DNA from: Verrucomicrobiota bacterium
GTDB lineage: Bacteria > Verrucomicrobiota > Verrucomicrobiia > Opitutales > Opitutaceae
Assembly: GCA_023433275.1 (NCBI GenBank)
Contig: JAEZDN010000125.1
Coordinates: forward strand, 23,479-87,478
Reading direction: 5' to 3'
DNA length: 64,000 bases
Shown here: one piece after another, positions 28,897-37,954 of the stretch
Numbering within the stretch: the first letter of the stretch is position 1
Layout: the number at the start of each line of letters is the position of its first letter
The notes under the pieces: model-generated
The model's database searches: none
What the model was told of the DNA's origin: nothing
Seen by the model: only the letters and a program-made list of their open reading frames with translations
Translations under genes and position numbers: made by a program

Positions 28897-31242
28897 TTAT
28901 TCCACACGCAGTTCGCTGATGGCGAGCGGGGCGTCGCGGCCACCGGTGAGACGCAGCCAAACGTAGCGACCGCGGGTGCCGGCCGGCAGCGTGACAACGG
29001 TTTCACTGCGTTCGCCTTCAGTGGAAAGAACGGCGTCGCCGGGTTGGTCAGGATCGTCCGACACCTGGACGTCGAACTTGCCGGGATATCCCCAGCCGCG
29101 TCCCCGATGATCGAGAAAGATTTTCCGGACGGGGCGCGAGCTGTGCAAATCCGCGAGGATCCAGGTGCCGGCGACGTTGGCCGGGACTTGCCAGAAGGTG
29201 GAGGTGTCGCCGTCGGCCATGACGGCGGGGTTTTCCGTGGTCATGGATGCGGTTATCACCGGCGGGCCGGCGAGGTTGGAGGTGATTGCCTCGACGGCTT
29301 CCTGGGCCGCGGCCGCGGTGGCGGGATGGGAGAGATAGCCGCGGGCGGCTTCGAGGCTGGCTTCATCGGCACAAAGGCTGAGGACGTGGATGAGGGCGAC
29401 CTGGGTCGCCGGGTTGAGAGGGAGTTCCAGCAGGGCCCGGGCCTGGGTGGAGCGTCGCTCGCGCGTTTGGCCGGCGGCTTGGGTGAGGAAGCGGGCGGCG
29501 CCATGGGCGGCGGCGTTGCGGACGGATTCCGCGGGGGTGCCGACGGCGACCGAAACCAGCAGCGGCAGCGCGGTCGGGTCGGGCCAGCGGGCGAGTTCTG
29601 CGGTGGCGGCCGTCGCGACAGCTTCATCGTCGCTCATGGCCAACGAGCCAGCGGCGGCCAGCGCGGTTTGGCCGGCGATGCGGGAAAGCACGGGCAGCAG
29701 GGTCAGGCGCGCGGCTTGATCGCCGGATTTCAGTGCGGCCGCAACGGGTTCGGCGCGAGCGGTGGCATCATCGGCGCGGAGGATGATGGTGATGAGGGCG
29801 CGTACGGCGCGGGTTTGTTCAGCGCGGTTTCCGGCGCCGATGGCCCAGTCGATGACTTTCACTTGATCAGACGACGGAGCGATGGCGCGCAGGGCATCGA
29901 GCGCCTCCAGTCGCAGCGCCTCTTCGGAGGACTCGCGCAGGCCGAAGAGGAAGGGGAGCGCCTCGGTCTGGTTGCGTGCGGCGAGTTGCTGGACGAACAC
30001 GGCGCGGACGGCGGGCTGCGTTTCGGCGTTGGCGGCGCTGGCGCTGACGAAGCCGTCGATGTCGGGGCCGTTCAGGCGGGCGAGGCTGTCGAAGGCGGCC
30101 TTGGCCTCGTCGCCCTTGCCGGCGGCGAGCGTGGCAAGCTGGCGGGCGACGGAAATCGTGCCGGGGAGGCGGCCGAGGGCGGCGAGGGCGGCGAGGCGGA
30201 CCGGGGCGTCCGAGTGGTCGAGTGTCTTCAGCACGCCGGGGATCGCGCCGGCGTCACCCTTGTTGCCAAGGGCGGCAAGAAGTGGAATCTGCACGGCCGG
30301 GGCGTAGGAGCTGAGGCGGTCGGCAAGGGCGGCCGCGGAGCCGGGGGTCGGAAGGCTGGTGACGGATTCCACGGCGACGGCGTGATAGGCGGGTTCGTTG
30401 CCCAGGAGGGCCGCATGAATCTCGGTGAGGGCGGCGGCGGGGTTGACGGCGATCAGGCTGCGCAGCGCGGCGGAGCGTTGGGGAAGCGGCGCGGCGTTGT
30501 TGCGATAGATGTCGGTGCTCAAGCGGCTGGCGACGGCGGTGTCGGTCAGCGAGGCGGCGATAAGCACGGCATTCAAAATGTTCGGCGAATGCGGTGCGGG
30601 CGCGGCGGCCAAGGCATCGAGGGCGGCGGGACTGGCGATCCGGCCGAGAGCCAGCGCGGCGGCGGCGGCCGTGGCCGGATCGTCATCGCGGAGCAACGGG
30701 GCGATGACGGGGACGGCGTCGGCGATGGAACGGGTGCCGATGATATCGAGCAGGCCGATGCGCGTGCGGCCGGACGCGGCGGGGAGGGCCTGGAGGTAAA
30801 GCGCGTCCACCGCGGGTCCGGCCACGCGGTCGAGGGCGAGGCGGGCGAACTCGGAGCGGGCCGGGTCGGCCAGCAGCGGGGCGAGGGCGTCGAGGCTGGC
30901 GGATGCGGACCCGGCAGAGCCGGCGTGCATCACGTAACCGAGTTGCTGTGCGGCGTCCTGGGCGGCGGCGGGTTCGGACGCGGGATCGAGCAGGATGGCC
31001 AGCAAGTCGCGCTCGACGGCGGCGAGTTTCTTCGGGTCGAGTCCGGCGGCGACCACGGCGGATTCGTTGGGCGTGAGCGGACGGGCGTCATCGTCGAAGG
31101 CGCCCGGAGCGGTTTCGCCGCGGGTGGTGGCCGTCGACGGCGATGGCGGGGTGGAAGGGCTGGAGCAGCCGGCGGCGATGAGAAGCGAGGCGAGCAGGAC
31201 CGCGCGGGGACCGAGAAGGGAGGAGGGGGAGAAAGACTTCAT
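28897..31242 (-). CDS. HEAT-repeat lipoprotein with C-terminal F5/8C-like domain
   Basis: 781 residues from the ATG at 31242. Residues 1-26 form a lipoprotein signal ending in the lipobox LIAAGC. After a Ser/Thr/Pro linker come many Ala-rich two-helix repeats of about 35 residues (such as AVPVIAPLLRDDDPATAAAAALALGRI), typical of HEAT-like solenoids, to about residue 640. The last 140 residues (MADGDTSTFWQVPANVAGTW, then KIFLDHRGRG and a Leu-Arg-Leu strand end) resemble a discoidin/F5/8C carbohydrate- or surface-binding domain. Located at the cell envelope. It starts 14 bases after the oxidoreductase gene, so probably the same operon. Confidence 0.85.
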   Translation of the reverse strand: MKSFSPSSLLGPRAVLLASLLIAAGCSSPSTPPSPSTATTRGETAPGAFDDDARPLTPNESAVVAAGLDPKKLAAVERDLLAILLDPASEPAAAQDAAQQLGYVMHAGSAGSASASLDALAPLLADPARSEFARLALDRVAGPAVDALYLQALPAASGRTRIGLLDIIGTRSIADAVPVIAPLLRDDDPATAAAAALALGRIASPAALDALAAAPAPHSPNILNAVLIAASLTDTAVASRLSTDIYRNNAAPLPQRSAALRSLIAVNPAAALTEIHAALLGNEPAYHAVAVESVTSLPTPGSAAALADRLSSYAPAVQIPLLAALGNKGDAGAIPGVLKTLDHSDAPVRLAALAALGRLPGTISVARQLATLAAGKGDEAKAAFDSLARLNGPDIDGFVSASAANAETQPAVRAVFVQQLAARNQTEALPFLFGLRESSEEALRLEALDALRAIAPSSDQVKVIDWAIGAGNRAEQTRAVRALITIILRADDATARAEPVAAALKSGDQAARLTLLPVLSRIAGQTALAAAGSLAMSDDEAVATAATAELARWPDPTALPLLVSVAVGTPAESVRNAAAHGAARFLTQAAGQTRERRSTQARALLELPLNPATQVALIHVLSLCADEASLEAARGYLSHPATAAAAQEAVEAITSNLAGPPVITASMTTENPAVMADGDTSTFWQVPANVAGTWILADLHSSRPVRKIFLDHRGRGWGYPGKFDVQVSDDPDQPGDAVLSTEGERSETVVTLPAGTRGRYVWLRLTGGRDAPLAISELRVE

Positions 31243-31256
31243 GGGGGGGGCGCGGT

Positions 31257-32570
31257 TCAGAGGAGGGCGTAGGGGGCGCGGCGGGGGCGGTCGAGGAGAC
31301 GCGAGGCCAGCGGGTCGCCGACGATGTCCTCGGCGACGGGATCCCAGCGCAGCGGGCGTCGCAGCTGGCGGGCGATGCCGCACAGGTGACCGACGGTGGC
31401 GGAGCGGTGGCCGATCTCGACATCGGCGATCGGACGCTGGCGCGTGCGCACGCAGCGGAAGAAGTCCTCGTGGTGATCGTTGCTCTCGTAGAGATGGGCC
31501 TCGTCGGCGCGCAGGGGGCGGGTGGCCAGGGCAACGGGGTTGCAGACGAGGTAGTCGTCGCGGCCGACGCCGATCGTGCCCTCGGTGCCGATGAACTCGA
31601 TCATGGCGGGCTGGTTGCCGTCGACCCGCTGGACGGTGACGCCGTTGGCGTAGCGATGCGTCTGATAGGGCGAGCCCTCGAAGCCGGCGGGGATGAACTC
31701 GACCGGGCCGGAGTCGTCCATGCCGAGCGCCCACTGGATGATGTCGAAGTGGTGTGCGCCCCAGTCGCCGTTCTTGCGGGAGCCGTACTCGAGGAACACG
31801 CGCCAGCCGCCGCCGTAGTTGCCGAGCACGCGCTGGTGGTTGAAGGGGCGCCAGGGTGTGGGTCCGAGCCAGCGGTCGTAGTTGAAGTCGGCGGGGATGG
31901 GTTCCTCGGGGAGGTCGGTGGCGGCGGGGAACTTGCCCAGGCGGGTTTTGATCAGCTTGATGTCACCGATCCAGCCGTTGCGGATGATGGTGGCGGCGCG
32001 GCGGAAGGCGGACTCGGAGCGCTGTTGGGTGCCGGTCTGGAGCACGCGGCCGGTGCGGCGGGCGATGTTGACCATGGTGCGGCCCTCGCGGACGGTGAGG
32101 GTCATGGGCTTCTCGCAGTAGACGTCCTTGCCGGCCTGCATGGCGGCGATGGAGACGGCGGCGTGCCAGTGGTCGGGGGTGGTGGCGAATACCACGTCGA
32201 TGTCGGGGCGGGCGACGAGTTCCTCGTGTGTGCCGTAGAGGTCGACGCCCTTGAAGCCGCTCGTGCCGGCGTTCTCGGCGTAGCCGCTCTGGACACGCTG
32301 TTGCATGCGCTCGGCCTTGCTGCGCCAGACGTCGCAGAGGGCGACGATCTGGCAGTCGTCGCGCTCCAGGAGGGCACCGACATGGCTGGTGGCGATCAGG
32401 CCGTTGCCGACGATGCCGACCGTGATGCGGTTGCTGGGAGCAGAGGCGCCGAACAGGCGGGAGGGGAGGAAGAGCGGCGCGAGCCCGGTGGCGACGATGC
32501 CGGCGAGGCCGGTTTTGAGGGCGGAGCGGCGGGAAATCAGGGCAGGGCTAACCGGGGTCGGGGAGGACAT
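31257..32570 (-). CDS. TAT-exported Gfo/Idh/MocA family oxidoreductase
   Basis: 437 residues from the ATG at 32570. A twin-arginine signal (SRRSALKTGLAGIVATGL) indicates export as a folded, cofactor-loaded protein. ITVGIVGNGLIATSHVGALL near residue 48 is the NAD(P)-binding glycine motif; YCEKPMTLT near 140 is the EKP motif that gives the catalytic Lys; GGGWRVFLEYGSRKNGDWGAHHFDIIQWALG is the GDWGAHHxDI block characteristic of the exported family in Planctomycetota and Verrucomicrobiota. These enzymes oxidise or rearrange sugars in the periplasm using bound cofactor. It precedes the HEAT lipoprotein gene by 14 bases. Confidence 0.92.
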   Translation of the reverse strand: MSSPTPVSPALISRRSALKTGLAGIVATGLAPLFLPSRLFGASAPSNRITVGIVGNGLIATSHVGALLERDDCQIVALCDVWRSKAERMQQRVQSGYAENAGTSGFKGVDLYGTHEELVARPDIDVVFATTPDHWHAAVSIAAMQAGKDVYCEKPMTLTVREGRTMVNIARRTGRVLQTGTQQRSESAFRRAATIIRNGWIGDIKLIKTRLGKFPAATDLPEEPIPADFNYDRWLGPTPWRPFNHQRVLGNYGGGWRVFLEYGSRKNGDWGAHHFDIIQWALGMDDSGPVEFIPAGFEGSPYQTHRYANGVTVQRVDGNQPAMIEFIGTEGTIGVGRDDYLVCNPVALATRPLRADEAHLYESNDHHEDFFRCVRTRQRPIADVEIGHRSATVGHLCGIARQLRRPLRWDPVAEDIVGDPLASRLLDRPRRAPYALL

Positions 32571-32721
32571 AGGGCGTTGGGAAAACAGCAGGGGTAAGGC
32601 AGGCGCGAACCGGGCGAGGTTGACGATCAACCGGGGCATGGCAAGCAGCAGGCCGGGAAAGATTCGGTCACATAGTCGAACGCGACCGCGGGGTGGACCG
32701 TGCGCCGGGATGAGGCCGAAA

Positions 32722-33345
32722 TTACTCCTTGGCCTCGGCTTCGGCGGGCTGTTCCTCGGGCTCGGTTTCCTCGGCCTCGTCGTCGAGCAGGCTGGGTTCG
32801 TCGGCGCGTTTGGCCAGCCATTCCATGATGCCGGCAAAGAGGCCGGTGAACATCAGGTCACCGAAAAGCGTGTTGCGGAAGAAAGTGATGGTCGGGGGAA
32901 ATTCCGGGTGGCCGATGGTCATCGCCTGCCACCAGCCGGCAAGCGTCTTGGCGTAGAAGGCGTCGCCGAACCACGATTGGGTGTTCGTGATCAGGTAGAA
33001 CAGAATGGCGCCGACGAGCGTGCCGTTCAGCAGCCAGAGCCAGGATTTCCGCCGGGAGATCCATGCACCGATCGCCAGTGCGAGGCCGAAACTGGCGGCG
33101 CGGGCGACGTACGCGGCGACATCCATGTGGTACCCGTATTCGCGGGCATAGAACCAGTTGATGTAGAGATCGGTGAGGCAAAGGCCGAGGAAGGGCAGCC
33201 ACCAGAGGCGCTTGTCGCGGAAATAGACGGCGCCGCAGAATGCCAGGGCCATCATCGGAGGGAAATTGGCCCAGGCGAGGTCCACGGTCGGCAGCAGCCG
33301 GTAGGCGAGGGCCAGGACGATGAGGATGACGGCGGCTTTGATCAC
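32722..33345 (-). CDS. DUF6580 family membrane protein, putative transport protein
   Basis: 207 residues with a GTG start. Five or six hydrophobic helices with FPPMMALAFCGAVYFRDKRLW near residue 28, as in DUF6580 proteins that resemble the small S-components of ECF vitamin transporters, and a very acidic C-terminal tail (DDEAEETEPEEQPAEAEAKE). It follows the adenosyltransferase gene by 67 bases on the same strand. This neighbour invites, but does not prove, a link to corrinoid uptake. No ECF ATPase genes are in the window. Confidence 0.75.
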   Translation of the reverse strand: MIKAAVILIVLALAYRLLPTVDLAWANFPPMMALAFCGAVYFRDKRLWWLPFLGLCLTDLYINWFYAREYGYHMDVAAYVARAASFGLALAIGAWISRRKSWLWLLNGTLVGAILFYLITNTQSWFGDAFYAKTLAGWWQAMTIGHPEFPPTITFFRNTLFGDLMFTGLFAGIMEWLAKRADEPSLLDDEAEETEPEEQPAEAEAKE

Positions 33346-33412
33346 GAGAGACTAAATCTGGGCGCAGGGGCAGGGTACCACAAAACGAAAAATTGCGCGT
33401 CCCTTGCCTTTC

Positions 33413-33964
33413 TCACGTGTTCTCCGCCTCGCGGGCGAGGAGCCAGAGCAAATCCGATGTACGGTTGACGTATTGGAGCAGCACGGGCCGGAGCATCCGT
33501 CCGTGGTGGGCCAGCGTCACGAGCCGGCGCTCGGCGCGGCGCGCGGTCGTGCGGGCCACCTCGAGGGCGGCGGCGTACGGGGTGGCGCCGGGCGTGGCCC
33601 AGCCGTCGAATTTCAGGCCGCGGTCCTCCAAGGCGGTGATGGCGGCGTCGACGCGGGCGAGCTCGTCGTCGCCGACGCGGGCAAATTGCGAGGCGGCATG
33701 TCGGGCGGTGTCGGACTCGGCGCAGCAAACCTCGCCCATGAGGGCGATGAGGTCGCGCTGGATGTGCTCGAGTTCCGCGGGACTGCGGCCCTCGGGTCGG
33801 AGCGCCTTGGCCGCGCCGAGGGCGGCATTCAGCTCGTCGAGTGCGCCGACGGCCTCGATCTGCGGGTGATCCTTCGGGACGCGCTGGCCGTAAAGGAGGC
33901 TCGTGGTGCCGCCGTCGCCTTTTCGGGTGACAATGGTCTGGGGACGCGAGCCGGACGAGGTCAT
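33413..33964 (-). CDS. pduO: PduO-type ATP:cob(I)alamin adenosyltransferase
   Basis: 183 residues from the ATG at 33964, which overlaps the def stop as ATGA. The N-terminal VTRKGDGGTTSLLYGQRVPK is the ATP-binding motif and VNRTSDLLWLLAR near residue 165 is the conserved RxSD corrinoid-site helix. The four-helix bundle length fits a single-domain PduO enzyme. It transfers the adenosyl group of ATP to cob(I)alamin to make coenzyme B12. The fusion-free form is cytosolic. It fits with the BtuB-like receptor and MetH elsewhere in the window. Confidence 0.93.
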   Translation of the reverse strand: MTSSGSRPQTIVTRKGDGGTTSLLYGQRVPKDHPQIEAVGALDELNAALGAAKALRPEGRSPAELEHIQRDLIALMGEVCCAESDTARHAASQFARVGDDELARVDAAITALEDRGLKFDGWATPGATPYAAALEVARTTARRAERRLVTLAHHGRMLRPVLLQYVNRTSDLLWLLAREAENT

Positions 33965-34530
33965 GGCTTCCGGGAGGCCTCGCGGGTCTGTTTCTTGAGG
34001 GCCTTTAGGTCGGGATCGATCTTGGCGAGGACGTCCTTGGCCATGCGGTCGATGAAAAGGATGCCCTGGAGATGATCGTGTTCGTGGAGGATGCAGCGTG
34101 CGAGCAGCCCGTTGCACCTCAGGGTATGGGGCACGCCATCGAGATCCTGAAATTTCACCGTGATTTCGTCGGGTCGCACGACGTCGCCGCGGATTTCGGG
34201 AAAGGAAAGGCAGCCTTCCTCGTAGGAGGTGGTGGGTTCGGGGACGATTTGAATCTCGGGGTTCACGACCACGAGGGGCATGAATATTTCCAGGGGAGGC
34301 CGCGCGCCGTCGAACTCCCAGGTGAAGTCGGCATCGGTTTCCCTCAGGTCCACGACGCACAGCTGGATGGCCTCGCCGATCTGCTGCGCGGCGAGGCCGA
34401 TGCCGTGCGCGTCGTGCATGGTGTCGATCATGTCGTTAGCCAGGCGGGCGAGAGCGGTGTCGAAGGTGGTTACCTTGACGCCTTTTTTGCGCAGAACCGG
34501 GCTGTTGAAGTGAACAATCGGCAGAACCAT
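33961..34530 (-). CDS. def: Peptide deformylase
   Basis: 189 residues, ATG start. All three metal-site motifs are present: GIGLAAQQIG near residue 43, EEGCLSFPEI near 103 (Cys ligand), and HEHDHLQG near 148 (HExDH). It removes the N-formyl group from nascent proteins. Translationally coupled (4-base overlap) to the downstream adenosyltransferase gene. There is no fmt gene beside it, unlike the common def-fmt arrangement. Confidence 0.96.
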   Translation of the reverse strand: MVLPIVHFNSPVLRKKGVKVTTFDTALARLANDMIDTMHDAHGIGLAAQQIGEAIQLCVVDLRETDADFTWEFDGARPPLEIFMPLVVVNPEIQIVPEPTTSYEEGCLSFPEIRGDVVRPDEITVKFQDLDGVPHTLRCNGLLARCILHEHDHLQGILFIDRMAKDVLAKIDPDLKALKKQTREASRKP

Positions 34531-34611
34531 GGGTCAGGATATCGGCGCAAGGTGCTGGTTAGGCCCTCGCGCGGCAAATAAATTTGTTTCCGCCGCCCGG
34601 TCCAATCCGCT

Positions 34612-36273
34612 ATGAGTTCCTCCATGTCCTCGCCCGTTTCTGCCCCGGCCCCGCGGTCCGTGCTTTGGCAGCTGTGGCTCGCGTTGGGACTGGGGCTGCT
34701 GGCGCTCGCGTGGTTGCTGCCGGTCAATGTGAAGTCCCTCAATCCGGCGCTGCTGCGCGAGGCGGGGCGGGACACGCCGACGGTGGCCCGTTTCGGCCGG
34801 GAGTTGCTGCAGCTCGACAAGCCCGGCCCGGCCGCGCTGGTGTTCGAAGCCGCGACCAAGGTGGGCGACCCCGCCGCCGCCGAACTCGGATCCGCGCTGG
34901 AGGCGTATGCGGCGGTGCATCGCGACATGATGCCGTGGGGCGGGTGGGACGTGGCGCTGGAGCCGCTGCTGGCCGCGCGCACCGACTCGAGCGGCGAGTC
35001 GCAGGCGGTGCTGACGTTCATGGTGACCCAGCAGGCGCGCGACAATCTTCGCCGGTACCTTTCGGTTTCCCGGCTGCCAGGCGTGCAGACGCTCCTCAAG
35101 ACGGCCGAGCTGACCTCGACGCAGCGCTTTGTCCCGGCGCGCCGTCCGGGTGGACAGCCGCTCGACGCCGTGATCCTGCTGTCCGCGTACCTTTGGCAGA
35201 CCGAGCATTTGTCCGCGGGTTTGCAGCGCGAGGTGCGCGGGCTGGCTGAGATGGCGGTGACCACGGGGACGATGGGCGAGCTCGAGGATTTCTATCTGGA
35301 CATCCTCACGCTCGGGAAGCGTTTGAACTGGGTGCAGCTTTCCGAGCTGCTGCGCACGACGGGCAATCTCGGCACGGTGGGTCAGTTCGCGCATTTGGCG
35401 CGCGTGGCGCCGGAGCATCTGCCCGTGATCTACACGGCGGCGCTGCTCACGCGCTCGGCCGATGGCGTGGCGTCGTATTTGATCGCGTACGGTCAACCCG
35501 GGGCCGAGCACCTCCAACTGGCGCTTTCCCATGGGGAAGGCGCCGTGCGTCAGCTGGTGCTGCGGCAGGCGCCCGTCACCGCGGGCACGGGGCCGGAGTT
35601 CGAGTTCGGCGCCTCGTTCGCGCTGCGTTATCCGGAGCTTGCGCTGCTGGCGAAGTACGTGGCGTTCCTGGCCGGGGTGTTCCTCCTGTTGCGCGCGGTG
35701 GACCTGAGGCTGTTCCAGACGGTGGAGCGCGCGCTGCGGGCGGGCTTTCCGCGCATGGGCAGCGGACTGATCGCCGCGATCCTCACCTTCATTTTCTTCG
35801 TATTTTCCGAGCCGTTCCTGCTGAAGGCCGCGCCGCTTTCCGATTATAGTTTCAGAATCGCCATTCCTGTCATCGGCGCCACCGCCGCGCCGACCTCCGA
35901 TCCCTCAACCACCGCCACCACCATGGATATCTCCACCATCCTCTCCATCACCGTCTTTGCCGCCATCCAGGTCGGCATGTACGTCATCTGCCTGCTGAAG
36001 ATCTCCGAGGTCGCCCGCCAGGAGGTTTCCTCCGCGACGAAGCTCCGGCTCATGGAGAACGAGGAAAACCTGTTCGACGGCGGCTTGTACATCGGCATCG
36101 CCGGCACGGCGACGGCGCTGGTGCTGCAGGTGCTGGGCCTGATCGAGGCCAACCTGCTCGCGGCCTATTCCTCGAACTTGTTCGGCATCGTGTGTGTCGC
36201 GCTGGTGAAGATCCGGCACGTCCGGCCCTACAAGCGCCAGCTCATTCTCGAGATCCAGCAGCCCGCCGTCTGA
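34612..36273 (+). CDS. Large membrane protein of unknown function (first of a two-gene system)
   Basis: 553 residues; ATG at 34612 with a second possible ATG four codons later. One N-terminal helix (WLALGLGLLALAWLLPV) is followed by a 300-residue soluble, helical region facing the periplasm. A bundle of about five helices then begins near residue 345: AKYVAFLAGVFLLL, IAAILTFIFFVFSEPFL, ISTILSITVFAAIQVGMYVICL, LYIGIAGTATALVLQVLGLI, and a Ser-Asn-Leu-rich last helix. It ends in a basic, cytosolic tail. Family not recognised. The next gene follows after 12 bases, so the two products likely act together at the inner membrane. Confidence 0.78.
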   Translation: MSSSMSSPVSAPAPRSVLWQLWLALGLGLLALAWLLPVNVKSLNPALLREAGRDTPTVARFGRELLQLDKPGPAALVFEAATKVGDPAAAELGSALEAYAAVHRDMMPWGGWDVALEPLLAARTDSSGESQAVLTFMVTQQARDNLRRYLSVSRLPGVQTLLKTAELTSTQRFVPARRPGGQPLDAVILLSAYLWQTEHLSAGLQREVRGLAEMAVTTGTMGELEDFYLDILTLGKRLNWVQLSELLRTTGNLGTVGQFAHLARVAPEHLPVIYTAALLTRSADGVASYLIAYGQPGAEHLQLALSHGEGAVRQLVLRQAPVTAGTGPEFEFGASFALRYPELALLAKYVAFLAGVFLLLRAVDLRLFQTVERALRAGFPRMGSGLIAAILTFIFFVFSEPFLLKAAPLSDYSFRIAIPVIGATAAPTSDPSTTATTMDISTILSITVFAAIQVGMYVICLLKISEVARQEVSSATKLRLMENEENLFDGGLYIGIAGTATALVLQVLGLIEANLLAAYSSNLFGIVCVALVKIRHVRPYKRQLILEIQQPAV

Positions 36274-36285
36274 GGCCGCGTCGCC

Positions 36286-37695
36286 ATGAACAAGACCCTT
36301 CTCCTGATAATGTGCGACTTTCTGTTGCTCAATCTCCTGGCGCTGACGCGCTGGGAGAAGGCCGAGCCGTCGCAAACGCAGCTGGAGACGGCTGCGCCGC
36401 GCTCGGCCGCGGCGGCGCCGGCGGTCAACGCCGACATGGTGGAGCTCATGCGCGTCTCGCTTGAGGACGAGAGAACTTCGCGCGAGCAGCTGGCCGCGCA
36501 GCTCTCCTCGACCCAGGGCACGCTCTCGGAGCGCGAAAAGAACGTGGCCGCGCTCCAGCAGCAGAAAGGCCAGCTCGAGGGCGCGCTGGCGTCCACGCAG
36601 AGCACGGCCCGCGAGCTCGAGCAGCGCTACAGCGCCGCGTCGCAGGAGGCGTTTCTCTCGAAGGAACAGCTGGCCAAGCTCCAGCGCGAGCTGGAGGAAA
36701 AGCGCGCGGAGGCCGAGCGGCAGCAGGCCGAGCTCGCGCGCCTGGAGCGCCAGCAGGCGGAGGCGCGGCAGCGCATTGAGAACCTCAATGTCGCGGTGCG
36801 CGTGGCCGAGCAGGAAAAGCAGATGATTTCCCAGAACCTGGTCGAGGCCCGCCAGCAGGTGGAGGTTGAACGGCAGGAGCGGGCCAAAGTCCAGGAGCAG
36901 GCGACGCAGCTGGCGCAGGGCGTGGGCCAGCTCAGTCAGGGCGTGGGCCAGCTGGCGGAACAGTCCGGCCAGTTGAGCCAGGAGATCCGGGACATCCGGC
37001 CGATCAATCCGAACCAGATTTTCTCGGATTTCCTCGCGAACCGCGTGGAGACGAGCATCACCGCGCGCCGGCAGGGCCTGTTCGGCACGAGCGTCAGGGA
37101 GAAGGCCGCCCAGACCGTGCTCGTGAGCGACGGGGAGCGGATCTTCGCGTTGATGCACCTGAGCGACACGCCGTTCACGCTCGGCGAGGTGCCGACGGAT
37201 TATGAACAGGTGACGGGCCAGCTCTCGCGCGGCTCGTTCAACGCGCCGGTGGGGGAGCTCCATTTCCTGCGGCAGGATCCGCGGCTGGTCGCGGCGCCGA
37301 TCGACGCCTCGCTCGCCGCGCTCATGGGGGCCAAGATCTACCAGGTGGCGAAGGAACCCTTCAAATTTCCCGACGCCGTGCTGTTGCGCGCCGACGACGG
37401 ACGTTACGGCGAGACGCCGTTCCGGATCGATCCTTCGAATTCCAATTACGTGAAGATGGACAATCGGATCACCACGCGGCTGTTCGGCGAGATTTCGCCG
37501 AAACGCGGCGATCTCGTGTTCAGCCGGACGGGCGACCTGATCGGCATCATGGTCAACAACGACTATTGTGCGGTCCTGGGCAATTTTGCCGCGGCGCACA
37601 CGCTCCGCGCCGGGGATAATCCGGATCCGAAGACGAGCGTGATCTTTTCCGATCTCCAGGCGCGCTGGTCGCGGCTGCCGGTGCGGTTGCAGTGA
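36286..37695 (+). CDS. Membrane-anchored coiled-coil protein with trypsin-like C-terminal domain
   Basis: 469 residues. A single N-terminal helix (LLLIMCDFLLLNLLAL) anchors a Gln/Glu/Arg-rich coiled coil over residues about 50-235. A hinge (RPINPNQIFSDFLANRVE) leads to a beta-rich domain of about 220 residues. Near its end KRGDLVFSRTGDLIGIMVNNDY resembles the GDSGxPxx..GxVxGI stretch of trypsin-like proteases but without the catalytic Ser. The domain is therefore perhaps an inactive binding module. Twelve bases after the 553-residue membrane protein, its probable partner. Likely a periplasmic complex; function unknown. Confidence 0.78.
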   Translation: MNKTLLLIMCDFLLLNLLALTRWEKAEPSQTQLETAAPRSAAAAPAVNADMVELMRVSLEDERTSREQLAAQLSSTQGTLSEREKNVAALQQQKGQLEGALASTQSTARELEQRYSAASQEAFLSKEQLAKLQRELEEKRAEAERQQAELARLERQQAEARQRIENLNVAVRVAEQEKQMISQNLVEARQQVEVERQERAKVQEQATQLAQGVGQLSQGVGQLAEQSGQLSQEIRDIRPINPNQIFSDFLANRVETSITARRQGLFGTSVREKAAQTVLVSDGERIFALMHLSDTPFTLGEVPTDYEQVTGQLSRGSFNAPVGELHFLRQDPRLVAAPIDASLAALMGAKIYQVAKEPFKFPDAVLLRADDGRYGETPFRIDPSNSNYVKMDNRITTRLFGEISPKRGDLVFSRTGDLIGIMVNNDYCAVLGNFAAAHTLRAGDNPDPKTSVIFSDLQARWSRLPVRLQ

Positions 37696-37771
37696 TCGAG
37701 TGGGCTGGCTGCCTTTCTGTCCAAGTCGCGCGCGGAGGATCCCTACAGGCCCGTGGGTTGGGCCGCTCCCT

Positions 37772-37805
37772 GGGATCCTTCGCGGGGCTCGGGATGACGG
37801 TGGCG
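37772..37805. repeat. GTCATCCTGAG-type repeat, reverse copy
   Basis: A diverged copy (GGATCCTTCGCGGGGCTCGG then GATGACGGTGG) of the family at 6631-6883. It sits in the 259-base gap before the exchanger-like gene. The rest of the gap shows no gene. Confidence 0.75.
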
Positions 37806-37954
37806 TGGAGATAGGTGGCGTCCGGCAACGACGAAATACAATGGGATTCCTGGACCGGCTCGGCAGGCCTCCCCGACGGCTGAACGTCGCATCCCGATCC
37901 ATGCCGGCCACGCTGCTATTTACAGGCGGGCGAGCACCGGGCTGACTTTGCGCC

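Noticed and set aside
28642..31272. 876-codon open frame opposite the HEAT lipoprotein gene
   Set aside because: Extremely Gly-rich with no domain; the minus strand encodes a clear lipoprotein with lipobox and repeats. The same applies to 47403-49865 and other antisense frames.
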